19,473 nt of DNA from CAYRIF01 sp964424205 (GTDB taxonomy: Bacteria; Bacteroidota; Bacteroidia; Cytophagales; Cyclobacteriaceae). The position numbers were made by a program, and so were the translations under genes. The notes beneath the pieces were generated by a model. That model was not told the origin of the DNA and ran no database searches. It saw nothing but the letters and a program-made list of their open reading frames with translations. Where the stretch lies: contig CAYRIF010000031.1 in the NCBI GenBank assembly GCA_964424205.1, forward strand, positions 1 to 19,473, read 5' to 3'. The stretch's first letter is position 1. Each line of letters starts with the position of its first letter. Positions 1 to 5,545 of the stretch are shown piece after piece.

Positions 1-132
1 CATTCATTTCCCATCCAACCAGGAAAATACAAACTGGTATTCAGGGCTGACAAAGCAATGGGGAGTAAGTACACTTCCATCAAAAAATTTGAAATAAAAA
101 CTGGCGCAACAACCAATATCAAAGTGTTTTAA
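1..132 (+). CDS. C-terminal fragment of an unidentified protein (runs off the left edge)
   Basis: Reading frame 1 is open from the first base to a TAA at 130-132 and encodes 43 residues beginning HSFPIQPGKYKLVFRADKAM and ending TTNIKVF. The pattern (PGKYKLVFRA, then a charged strand, then a short hydrophobic end) looks like the terminal beta-sandwich strands of a secreted or surface protein. Similar ends occur in Bacteroidota VWA-type and gliding or surface-associated proteins, but too little is present to assign a family. It ends 13 bp before the aminotransferase start and could be co-transcribed with it. Confidence 0.5.
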   Translation, partial: HSFPIQPGKYKLVFRADKAMGSKYTSIKKFEIKTGATTNIKVF

Positions 133-145
133 ATTATTTTTGAGC

Positions 146-1333
146 ATGCTTTCACACAGACAATTATTCCTAAAACACTTAGCCCAAACCACTGACTTTC
201 CCTTGATGCTAGAAATAGAAAGAGCGGAAGGAATATATATGTATGGCTCGGATGGTGAAAAATATATTGATTTAATTTCAGGCATTGGCGTTAGCAACTT
301 GGGACATTGTCATCCTGAGGTGGTCAGCGCTGTTAAAGACCAAGCCGAAAAATATATGCACCTCATGGTATATGGTGAGTATGTGCAATCACCACAGGTG
401 CTACTTGCAAAAGCCATTACTGACACGCTTCCTGAAAGCTTAAACAATGTCTATTTTGTCAACTCAGGATCTGAGGCCGTAGAGGGTGCGATTAAATTAG
501 CAAAAAGATTCTCTGGCCGACATGAAATTATCTCTTGCATCGATGCTTATCATGGATCAACCCACGGCGCATTATCTGTATGTGGCAATGAAGCTTTAAA
601 GCAACCCTATAGACCATTGCTTCCTGGCATTTCACACATCAGATTTGGAAAAATTGGTGACTTGAAGGTAATATCAAATAAAACTGCAGCCATCATTATA
701 GAAACAGCACAAGGAGAAGCAGGAATTCGAGTCGCAAATACCGACTATTTCAAAGCACTCAGACAGAAATGTGATGAAACAGGTACGCTATTGATACTAG
801 ACGAGATACAAACTGGATTTGGCAGAACAGGAAAGTTTTGGGCTTTTGAGCATTATGATATTTTTCCTGATATTCTAGTAGCGGCTAAGGGAATGGGAGG
901 TGGCATGCCTATCGGTGCATTTATAGCTTCCGACGAACTGATGAAAGTATTAAGGAATGATCCGATGTTAGGACATATTACCACTTTCGGTGGGCATCCA
1001 GTCAGTGCTGCAGCTTCACTTGCTACCATCAATGTAATCAAAGAACAAAAGCTTCACCATGGAGTAGCGCTAAAGGCAAATCGATTTAAAAATTTACTCA
1101 AACATCCTAAAATAGTGAGTATACGAAACATCGGATTAATGATGGCAGTAGAATTCGAATCTTATGAAGTACTCAAGCCTATTATCGATAGGGCCATAGA
1201 ACTTGGTGTGGTTACCGATTGGTTTCTGTTTTGTGATAATGCTATGCGCATTGCCCCACCATTGATTATCAGTAGTCAAGAAATTGATGATGCTTGTCGC
1301 ATTATTTTGCAGGCTATTGAGGAGTGTTCCTAA
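146..1333 (+). CDS. Class III (PLP-dependent) aminotransferase
   Basis: This 395-residue protein is a complete class III aminotransferase (fold type I, cytosolic), the superfamily of acetylornithine, ornithine and 4-aminobutyrate aminotransferases. Visible landmarks are the N-terminal GIYMYGSDGEKYIDLISGIG stretch, the cofactor phosphate-binding segment NSGSEAVEGAIKLAKR (about 106-121), the DEIQTGFGRTG motif whose Asp (about 219) contacts the pyridine nitrogen, and the Schiff-base Lys in AAKGMGGGMPIGA (about 248). The TTFGGHPVSAAA motif near 280 is also typical. I start at the ATG at 146, because the frame also opens at a TTG (140) only two codons earlier and residues MLSHRQLFLKHLAQTT match the usual start of Bacteroidota members. 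The substrate cannot be read from sequence, and the neighbours do not suggest a pathway. No Shine-Dalgarno is seen. Confidence 0.9.
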   Translation: MLSHRQLFLKHLAQTTDFPLMLEIERAEGIYMYGSDGEKYIDLISGIGVSNLGHCHPEVVSAVKDQAEKYMHLMVYGEYVQSPQVLLAKAITDTLPESLNNVYFVNSGSEAVEGAIKLAKRFSGRHEIISCIDAYHGSTHGALSVCGNEALKQPYRPLLPGISHIRFGKIGDLKVISNKTAAIIIETAQGEAGIRVANTDYFKALRQKCDETGTLLILDEIQTGFGRTGKFWAFEHYDIFPDILVAAKGMGGGMPIGAFIASDELMKVLRNDPMLGHITTFGGHPVSAAASLATINVIKEQKLHHGVALKANRFKNLLKHPKIVSIRNIGLMMAVEFESYEVLKPIIDRAIELGVVTDWFLFCDNAMRIAPPLIISSQEIDDACRIILQAIEECS

Positions 1334-1346
1334 ATTTTACAACTAT

Positions 1347-1365
1347 TCTTAGTGTCTTACTAAGA
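1347..1365. repeat. REP-like palindrome H0, left side of the transposase unit (diverged copy)
   Basis: The 19-nt palindrome TCTTAGTGTCTTACTAAGA has a 7-bp stem (TCTTAGT/ACTAAGA). It differs at only three positions from the core of the other palindromes of this unit (TCTTAGCGTCTCGCTAAGA in this orientation), and two of those changes form a compensating base pair. It lies between the aminotransferase stop and the transposase start, in the opposite orientation to the palindromes found after each transposase 3' end. It could also serve as a transcription terminator for the aminotransferase. Confidence 0.6.
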
Positions 1366-1429
1366 CCTGTAGTTATTCAATAATTAGCTAAAATTTAATA
1401 TATTTAGGTTAGCATATGACAAAACCACA

Positions 1430-1981
1430 ATGGGAAGAAAATACGCCATACATAGCCAGGAACATTTCCATTTTGTTACTTTTACCGTCGTTTATTGGTT
1501 AGATGTATTTATACGAGAAGAATACAGAAATATCTTTATAGAATCACTTAGGTATTGTCAAAAAGAAAAAGGTCTACTCGTAGGGGCTTGGTGTATTATG
1601 TCAAGTCACATTCACCTGGCTATCGGAACATCGGGAGATCAAAAACTACAAGACACCATTAGAGACTTGAAAAGTTATACTTCAAGGCACACTAGAAAAT
1701 ATATGGAAAACAATCCGCAAGAAAGTAGAAAGGATTGGATGTTATGGATGATGAAGAGAGCGGGAAATAAAAAATCTAATAATAAAGACTTTCAGTTTTG
1801 GCAACAACATAACCATCCCATTGAATTATCAAATAACGAGATTATGCAACAACGAATAGATTATATTCATAATAATCCTGTAGAAATTGGACTTGTTGAA
1901 AATCCTTCAGATTGGTTATGTAGTAGCGCAAGAGATTATGAAGACAGAAAGGGTCTGATTGATATTTACTTTCTTGAATGA
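1430..1981 (+). CDS. REP-associated tyrosine transposase (RAYT; IS200/IS605-like Y1/HUH nuclease)
   Basis: This 183-residue protein is a full-length Bacteroidota-type RAYT. The HUH metal-binding motif is HIH at residues 60-62 in WCIMSSHIHLA. The predicted catalytic tyrosine is Tyr145 in RIDYIHNNPVEIG, equivalent to the DYIxxNP tyrosine of the E. coli RAYT. The family end NPSDWLCSSARDY followed by GLIDIYFLE is present. Such enzymes make single-strand cuts at REP palindromes (CT dinucleotides next to a GTAG-type tetranucleotide) and are thought to mobilise or maintain them as domesticated single-copy genes. Matching palindromes flank the gene on both sides (1347-1365, 1991-2015). The frame is intact, so the enzyme may be active. 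The ATG at 1430 places the conserved HFHFVTFTV strand at the usual distance from the N terminus. Identity as a RAYT is highly likely; activity is inferred. Confidence 0.9.
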   Translation: MGRKYAIHSQEHFHFVTFTVVYWLDVFIREEYRNIFIESLRYCQKEKGLLVGAWCIMSSHIHLAIGTSGDQKLQDTIRDLKSYTSRHTRKYMENNPQESRKDWMLWMMKRAGNKKSNNKDFQFWQQHNHPIELSNNEIMQQRIDYIHNNPVEIGLVENPSDWLCSSARDYEDRKGLIDIYFLE

Positions 1982-2020
1982 TTGGGAGTGTAGTCTTAGC
2001 GAGACGCTAAGACTAGGCAG
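1758..2020. repeat. 263-bp direct repeat, copy 1 (transposase 3' end plus palindrome H1)
   Basis: Bases 1758-2020 recur at 2099-2361 (offset 341) with only three mismatches by eye (1764, 1776, 1777), all within the first 20 bp. The repeat covers transposase codons 110-183, the stop codon, the GGGAGTGTAG spacer, palindrome H1 and the following GGCAG. Confidence 0.95.
1991..2015. repeat. REP-like palindrome H1
   Basis: This is a perfect 11-bp inverted repeat, TAGTCTTAGCG (1991-2001) and CGCTAAGACTA (2005-2015), around the triloop AGA. It sits 9 bp after the transposase stop. A GTAG tetranucleotide (1990-1993) overlaps the foot of the stem, and GTAG/GGAG next to the hairpin is the recognition signature of E. 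coli REPs. It is identical to H3 and inverted relative to H2. Confidence 0.85.
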
Positions 2021-2040
2021 CTTCCTCTAGTGAACTTTCT

Positions 2041-2063
2041 GGTTTTAGCGTCTCGCTAAAACC
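2041..2063. repeat. REP-like palindrome H2
   Basis: This perfect 10-bp inverted repeat is GGTTTTAGCG (2041-2050) and CGCTAAAACC (2054-2063) around the triloop TCT. Its central 15 nt, TTAGCGTCTCGCTAA, are the exact reverse complement of the centre of H1 and H3. The stem differs from H1 by paired, compensating changes (A-T to G-C and C-G to T-A), which suggests the hairpin rather than the plain sequence is conserved. It marks the left boundary of the truncated second copy. Confidence 0.85.
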
Positions 2064-2098
2064 CAATTAAATTCATTTCACAATTACAGGCTATTGTG

Positions 2099-2322
2099 GA
2101 GCGGAAAATAAAAAATTCAATAATAAAGACTTTCAGTTTTGGCAACAACATAACCATCCCATTGAATTATCAAATAACGAGATTATGCAACAACGAATAG
2201 ATTATATTCATAATAATCCTGTAGAAATTGGACTTGTTGAAAATCCTTCAGATTGGTTATGTAGTAGCGCAAGAGATTATGAAGACAGAAAGGGTCTGAT
2301 TGATATTTACTTTCTTGAATGA
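2099..2322 (+). pseudogene. Truncated transposase remnant (3' end only)
   Basis: This is a nearly identical copy of RAYT codons 110-183, ending at the TGA at 2320-2322. It retains the DYIHNNP tyrosine region but lacks the N-terminal beta-sheet and the HIH motif, so it cannot be a functional nuclease. The frame is open back to a TAA at 2068, but no ATG precedes the homology, so translation is unlikely. It probably arose by internal deletion of a full unit, since H2 stands directly upstream in place of the missing 5' two-thirds. Confidence 0.9.
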
Positions 2323-2331
2323 TTGGGAGTG

Positions 2332-2356
2332 TAGTCTTAGCGAGACGCTAAGACTA
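2332..2356. repeat. REP-like palindrome H3
   Basis: It is identical to H1: an 11-bp perfect stem (TAGTCTTAGCG/CGCTAAGACTA) with triloop AGA and the same GTAG foot. It follows the truncated transposase copy and closes the second bracket. It also lies about 60 bp beyond the 3' end of the converging repressor gene and could stop readthrough between the two units. Confidence 0.85.
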
Positions 2357-2415
2357 GGCAGGGCTATTTCGCATCTCTATATTTTTTCTTTCTAAGAACC
2401 TAGCCAACACACACC

Positions 2416-3186
2416 TCACCCCTTCAACCTCACCACCTCTTCCTGTAAATCTTTTAAAATCACCGATAGCTTATCCAATGAAATGTCATTAGCATGATTA
2501 GGATCCGGAAAAGAAACAGAAATAAAGGCTTTCGCTTCCCATATTTCTAATACTTCACTCGGTTCAATGTTATATGGTGAGTAGGCAATGTTATCTGAAA
2601 CAAGTGCGAGTTTATTTTTCTCTTCCAGATAATTAAATACTCTCTTGTACACCACACCCTCCTTATTGGTCACTAGCACATAGGTTTTTCCATTTTTTAT
2701 TGCTGCGATTTTATCAATGTAACTGCCAATTACAATGGTGCCTGATTGCAATGGTAGCATGGAGTCTCCAGATATTTCAAAAGCACGATAAGTGGCGCTT
2801 TTTGGTAGATTTGGTAATTGAAATTTAGGGAGTTCCTGAATGAACTCAGTATCTGCATAACCATTTAAATAACCCGCTGCTGCTTTTTGAGGTACTAATT
2901 CTATATTTTCATTATCCTGCTTATCAACAGTGATTGCCAAAACTTTTAGTCGCTCCTTTGTTGAACCGCTATTCGGTAAGTTGGCAATGTCTTTTGTAAT
3001 CAATGTGTCCACATCTACATTAAATACTTCGGAAATATTTATTAGATTATTGAGAGGGGGGTCAGCCCTGCCCTCTTCATAAGCACCTACCAACGACCTT
3101 TTAATATTTATCTTTTCCGCGAATTGTGCTTGTGTGTAGCCGTGTTTTTTTCTTAAATACCTAATATTATTATTAATCATTTTCAT
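2416..3186 (-). CDS. CI/LexA-type repressor: XRE helix-turn-helix plus S24 self-cleaving protease domain
   Basis: This 256-residue protein has an XRE-family HTH at residues 5-63 (YTQAQFAEKINIKRSLVGAYEEGRA), a linker, and an S24/LexA-like domain from about 95 to 220. The Ser nucleophile is Ser142 in ISGDSMLP and the general-base Lys is Lys181 in GVVYKRVF. A plausible Ala-Gly self-cleavage bond is Ala104-Gly105 in KAAAGYLNGY. The C terminus is helical and charged. Proteins of this type repress their own and neighbouring promoters and are inactivated by RecA-stimulated cleavage after DNA damage; that behaviour is family knowledge, not visible here. The gene lies 18 bp downstream of the 84-residue gene on the same strand, and both are preceded by two matched palindromes (3485-3505, 3534-3558). 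An alternative ATG lies two codons in, at 3180. No phage genes are visible nearby. Confidence 0.9.
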   Translation of the reverse strand: MKMINNNIRYLRKKHGYTQAQFAEKINIKRSLVGAYEEGRADPPLNNLINISEVFNVDVDTLITKDIANLPNSGSTKERLKVLAITVDKQDNENIELVPQKAAAGYLNGYADTEFIQELPKFQLPNLPKSATYRAFEISGDSMLPLQSGTIVIGSYIDKIAAIKNGKTYVLVTNKEGVVYKRVFNYLEEKNKLALVSDNIAYSPYNIEPSEVLEIWEAKAFISVSFPDPNHANDISLDKLSVILKDLQEEVVRLKG

Positions 3187-3204
3187 AACACATATTTTTA
3201 GCTA

Positions 3205-3459
3205 CTAATCCTTAAAGACCATAAAGTTTGATTGGTATTCCTGCTTTTTTCCTACATTATAGAGGTGCGAATGCTGATAGCTATCAGAGCGCTGTATCTT
3301 TAGTAATCTCGCAGTAATTTCTTCTACCACTTTTTTCAAAGTAGTACCAGCATCAACCAATGTGTAACCATGCATTTTTTCATCACCAGAGGTTGTTACG
3401 TGAAATTTTACTTGGTGCTTTCCAGACTTTAGTTTTTTACTTTGCAATTTTAGCTCCAT
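3205..3459 (-). CDS. Small uncharacterised protein, partner of the S24 repressor
   Basis: I do not recognise this 84-residue protein. It is very basic at the N terminus (MELKLQSKKLKSGKHQVKFH), has no signal peptide or membrane segment, and contains a probable amphipathic helix (TTLKKVVEEITARLLKIQR) followed by a polar Tyr/His/Gln-rich tail. It is the first gene of an apparent two-gene unit with the repressor (18-bp gap) and its start lies about 26 bp from the nearer operator-like palindrome, so it is the likeliest regulated target. Basic character and size would suit a DNA- or RNA-binding accessory factor, an anti-repressor or a toxin/antitoxin component, but none of these is supported by a motif. 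Confidence 0.7.
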   Translation of the reverse strand: MELKLQSKKLKSGKHQVKFHVTTSGDEKMHGYTLVDAGTTLKKVVEEITARLLKIQRSDSYQHSHLYNVGKKQEYQSNFMVFKD

Positions 3460-3484
3460 ACTTCTTGATCTTTTAGATAAGATT

Positions 3485-3505
3485 AATACTATTATTATTA
3501 GTATT
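3485..3505. promoter_or_regulatory. Operator-like palindrome O1
   Basis: AATACTA (3485-3491), a 7-nt spacer and TAGTATT (3499-3505) form inverted half-sites of 7 bp. The same half-sites with the same 7-nt spacing recur at 3536-3556, exactly 51 bp away (about five helical turns). The position, 26-46 bp upstream of the 84-residue gene, fits an operator of the adjacent XRE/S24 repressor. Confidence 0.6.
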
Positions 3506-3533
3506 TTGATGTAAATATAAGATAAATATTCAC

Positions 3534-3558
3534 ATAATACTAATATAATTAGTATTAT
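3534..3558. promoter_or_regulatory. Operator-like palindrome O2
   Basis: This is a perfect 11-bp inverted repeat, ATAATACTAAT and ATTAGTATTAT, around ATA. It contains the same AATACTA-N7-TAGTATT core (3536-3556) as O1. The AT-rich stretch between O1 and O2 contains TATATTTA on the minus strand (3512-3519), close to a Bacteroidota -7 element, so the two sites may bracket the promoter of the repressor unit. The TPR gene promoter lies about 70 bp to the right on the other strand. Confidence 0.6.
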
Positions 3559-3624
3559 CTCTAAAAAAAATAGTTTATAAGTGCTTTTTCTTCCCTCAAG
3601 TACAAAAAGATATAATTTATTAGA

Positions 3625-3632
3625 TATTTTTG
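3625..3632 (+). promoter_or_regulatory. Putative -7 promoter element for the TPR sensor gene
   Basis: TATTTTTG matches the Bacteroidota sigma-A consensus TAnnTTTG, 58 bp before the ATG at 3691. I see no convincing -33 TTTG at the usual 19-nt spacing, so support is partial. Confidence 0.4.
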
Positions 3633-3690
3633 CAGTATATCATTTATTTTTATTACTTTTCAAAGATATATTGCGCATATAGCTTATTTG

Positions 3691-5463
3691 ATGAAACATT
3701 TTTTCACACTTACGGTAGTATTCCTTTCCAACATCACCATACTAATGGCACAGCAATCTAAAATTGATAGCTTGACTAACAGATTAGGAAAAAACTTGGC
3801 TGATACTTCGCGGGTTAATGTCTTAAATGAACTTTCAAAATCTTATTGGCGAATAAACCCTGACAGTAGTATTTTATTTGGACAAGAGGCATTAACACTA
3901 GCTAAGCAATTAAAATTTAAGAAAGGTGAGGCTGCTGCATTGTCACGAATAGGCAGTGGTCATTATCATTTAGGAAATTATAGGGATGCAATTAACTACG
4001 CAGAAGATGCCATCAAAATATATAAGCAACTGGGGTTGAATAATTTTCTTCTGAGCTCTTATAGTAATATTGGCATTGCCTATAATGATTTAGAAGACTA
4101 TGCGAAAGCTGAAAAATATTTGTTGAAATCATTGGCAATTGCCAGAAGTATTGGAGATACAAAAAGAGAAACCGTATTGCTATACAATATGGGTTGGAGT
4201 GCTGAAACAAGAGGCGACTTTTCGTTGGCATTAACTTATCTAATAGAAGCCTTGGAAAAATCCGAGAAGGAAAACTTTCCACAAATAATCTCAAGATCAC
4301 TAAGTAATATTGGTGAAATATATCTTCAGAAGAAAGAGTATGAACAAAGCATTAAATATCTAAATCGTTCTTTAGAATTGGCTAGAAAACAAAATGACAT
4401 GACCGCTGTAAGTAATGATTTAATATCCATAGCTGATGTGTACCAAGATTTAGGGAAACATGAAAAAGCAATACAATTGTACCGTGAATCTTTGGAGCAT
4501 AAAATACAATTGCATCACCGCTTAGATGAAATGAGGGTATTGTGCCGTATCGCCAATTCGTATCGAGAACTGGAAGAATACGGCAATGCACTGGTTAATT
4601 TGGATAAAGCATATAGAATAGTGAAAGAATTGGATTTTCCCATTGACTCCTATTGGTATTATTCATCAAAGGACGAAGTTTTGTATGCAATGAAAAACTA
4701 TAAAGCTGCCTTAAAAACTGCCAATATCAGTTTTTCATATGCCGAAAAATCAGAGAATAAGGAAAAAATAAGAGAGACTTCTTTGATGCTATATAAAATT
4801 AATAAATCACTTGGGGATTACAAAAATGCTTTGAAGTACAATGAATTATACAAAATCTATTCAGATAGTTCATTTACTTTAGAGAAAGAAAAGGAAATTA
4901 ATCGTCTCACATTAATACATGAACGAGTGGAAAGAAAAGCGTTGAAGAAAGAAAATTTGCTTAAAAGCGAACAACTTAGTTTGCGTAATAAAGAAATTGA
5001 GCATGGAAAGTCAAGGGAAAAAATGATGGCTGCCATTGCCCTACTATTGGCGGCATTTTTAATTGCAATACTGATTAGTAGAAAGAAAATTAAACACACA
5101 AATCAAGTATTAAATGCTAACAAAGAAGAGTTGCTAGAGAAAAATGAAGAGATTAAAACACAATCTCTTAGGTTAAAAGAAGCCAATGATAAGATAAGTT
5201 CAATCAATGAAAATTTAGAAGTAGCAGTCCAAAGGCGCACCTTAGAGTTGCTAGAAAAAAACAAACAGCTTGACCATTATACCTTCATCAATGCACACAA
5301 GTTGCGTGCACCTGTAGCACGAATTCTCGGGCTAGCTTCTCTTATGAGTTTAACAAATTCTAACAAGGAAATCCGAAAAATCATGGCGCTTACGAAAACG
5401 GAGGTGAAGGCACTGGATGAAATAATTAAAAAAATTCGCGAAACCTTAGAAGAGAAAAACTAA
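3691..5463 (+). CDS. TPR sensor protein with histidine phosphoacceptor (DHp) domain but no kinase ATPase domain
   Basis: This 590-residue protein starts with a signal peptide (MKHFFTLTVVFLSNITILMA). A periplasmic array of TPR repeats covers about residues 40-395 (units such as SNIGIAYNDLEDYAKAEKYL, SNIGEIYLQKKEYEQSIKYL). A charged helix, one membrane helix (about 447-464, AAIALLLAAFLIAILIS) and a cytoplasmic coiled coil (about 470-525) follow. The C terminus is a DHp-like helix pair with the H-box FINAHKLRAPVARILGL, phosphoacceptor His about 536. The protein stops about 50 residues later, with no N, G1 or G2 boxes, and the remaining 82 bp to the next gene cannot encode an ATPase domain. It may therefore be phosphorylated in trans or act as a scaffold. 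I start at ATG 3691 because the frame's earlier TTG is immediately adjacent. No response regulator is linked. Confidence 0.8.
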   Translation: MKHFFTLTVVFLSNITILMAQQSKIDSLTNRLGKNLADTSRVNVLNELSKSYWRINPDSSILFGQEALTLAKQLKFKKGEAAALSRIGSGHYHLGNYRDAINYAEDAIKIYKQLGLNNFLLSSYSNIGIAYNDLEDYAKAEKYLLKSLAIARSIGDTKRETVLLYNMGWSAETRGDFSLALTYLIEALEKSEKENFPQIISRSLSNIGEIYLQKKEYEQSIKYLNRSLELARKQNDMTAVSNDLISIADVYQDLGKHEKAIQLYRESLEHKIQLHHRLDEMRVLCRIANSYRELEEYGNALVNLDKAYRIVKELDFPIDSYWYYSSKDEVLYAMKNYKAALKTANISFSYAEKSENKEKIRETSLMLYKINKSLGDYKNALKYNELYKIYSDSSFTLEKEKEINRLTLIHERVERKALKKENLLKSEQLSLRNKEIEHGKSREKMMAAIALLLAAFLIAILISRKKIKHTNQVLNANKEELLEKNEEIKTQSLRLKEANDKISSINENLEVAVQRRTLELLEKNKQLDHYTFINAHKLRAPVARILGLASLMSLTNSNKEIRKIMALTKTEVKALDEIIKKIRETLEEKN

Positions 5464-5496
5464 TTAATTTCTACTTAATATATATTCCAATCTTAG

Positions 5497-5527
5497 TTTC
5501 TTTTAAAACTAATTTCCACTACTTTTG
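5497..5527 (+). promoter_or_regulatory. Putative promoter of the ABC-F gene
   Basis: TACTTTTG (5520-5527) matches the Bacteroidota -7 consensus TAnnTTTG. TTTC at 5497-5500, 19 nt upstream, is one base off the -33 element TTTG. The ATG follows 18 bp after the -7 element, which would give a short leader. Confidence 0.45.
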
Positions 5528-5545
5528 CAGGCTTAAATTTATAAT

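Larger units (their letters stand above)
1347..2361 (+). mobile_element. Composite REP/RAYT unit: intact transposase copy plus tandem internally deleted copy
   Basis: The order is palindrome H0 (1347-1365), transposase gene (1430-1981), H1 (1991-2015), H2 (2041-2063), truncated transposase 3' end (2099-2322), H3 (2332-2356). H0 and H2 share one orientation (TCT at the loop on the plus strand) and H1 and H3 share the other (AGA at the loop). Each transposase copy is therefore bracketed by an inverted pair of palindromes. The second bracket is about 316 bp and carries only the gene's 3' third, resembling a non-autonomous, MITE-like derivative. RAYT transposases are known to act on REP palindromes; that this whole unit moves as a block is inference. 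Confidence 0.6.
2099..2361. repeat. 263-bp direct repeat, copy 2
   Basis: This is the second copy of the 1758-2020 repeat and includes palindrome H3 and the following GGCAG. Homology stops at 2361; position 2362 (g) differs from the matching position 2021 (c). Confidence 0.95.

Noticed and set aside
1347..2361. CRISPR array, suggested by repeated short palindromes
   Set aside because: There are only four palindromes, irregularly spaced and alternating in orientation, and they are tied to transposase sequence; no spacer-repeat periodicity or cas gene is present.
2416..3459. Prophage or integrative element, suggested by the CI-like repressor
   Set aside because: No integrase, excisionase, structural gene, tRNA or attachment-site repeat is visible around it; S24 repressors also occur as chromosomal regulators.
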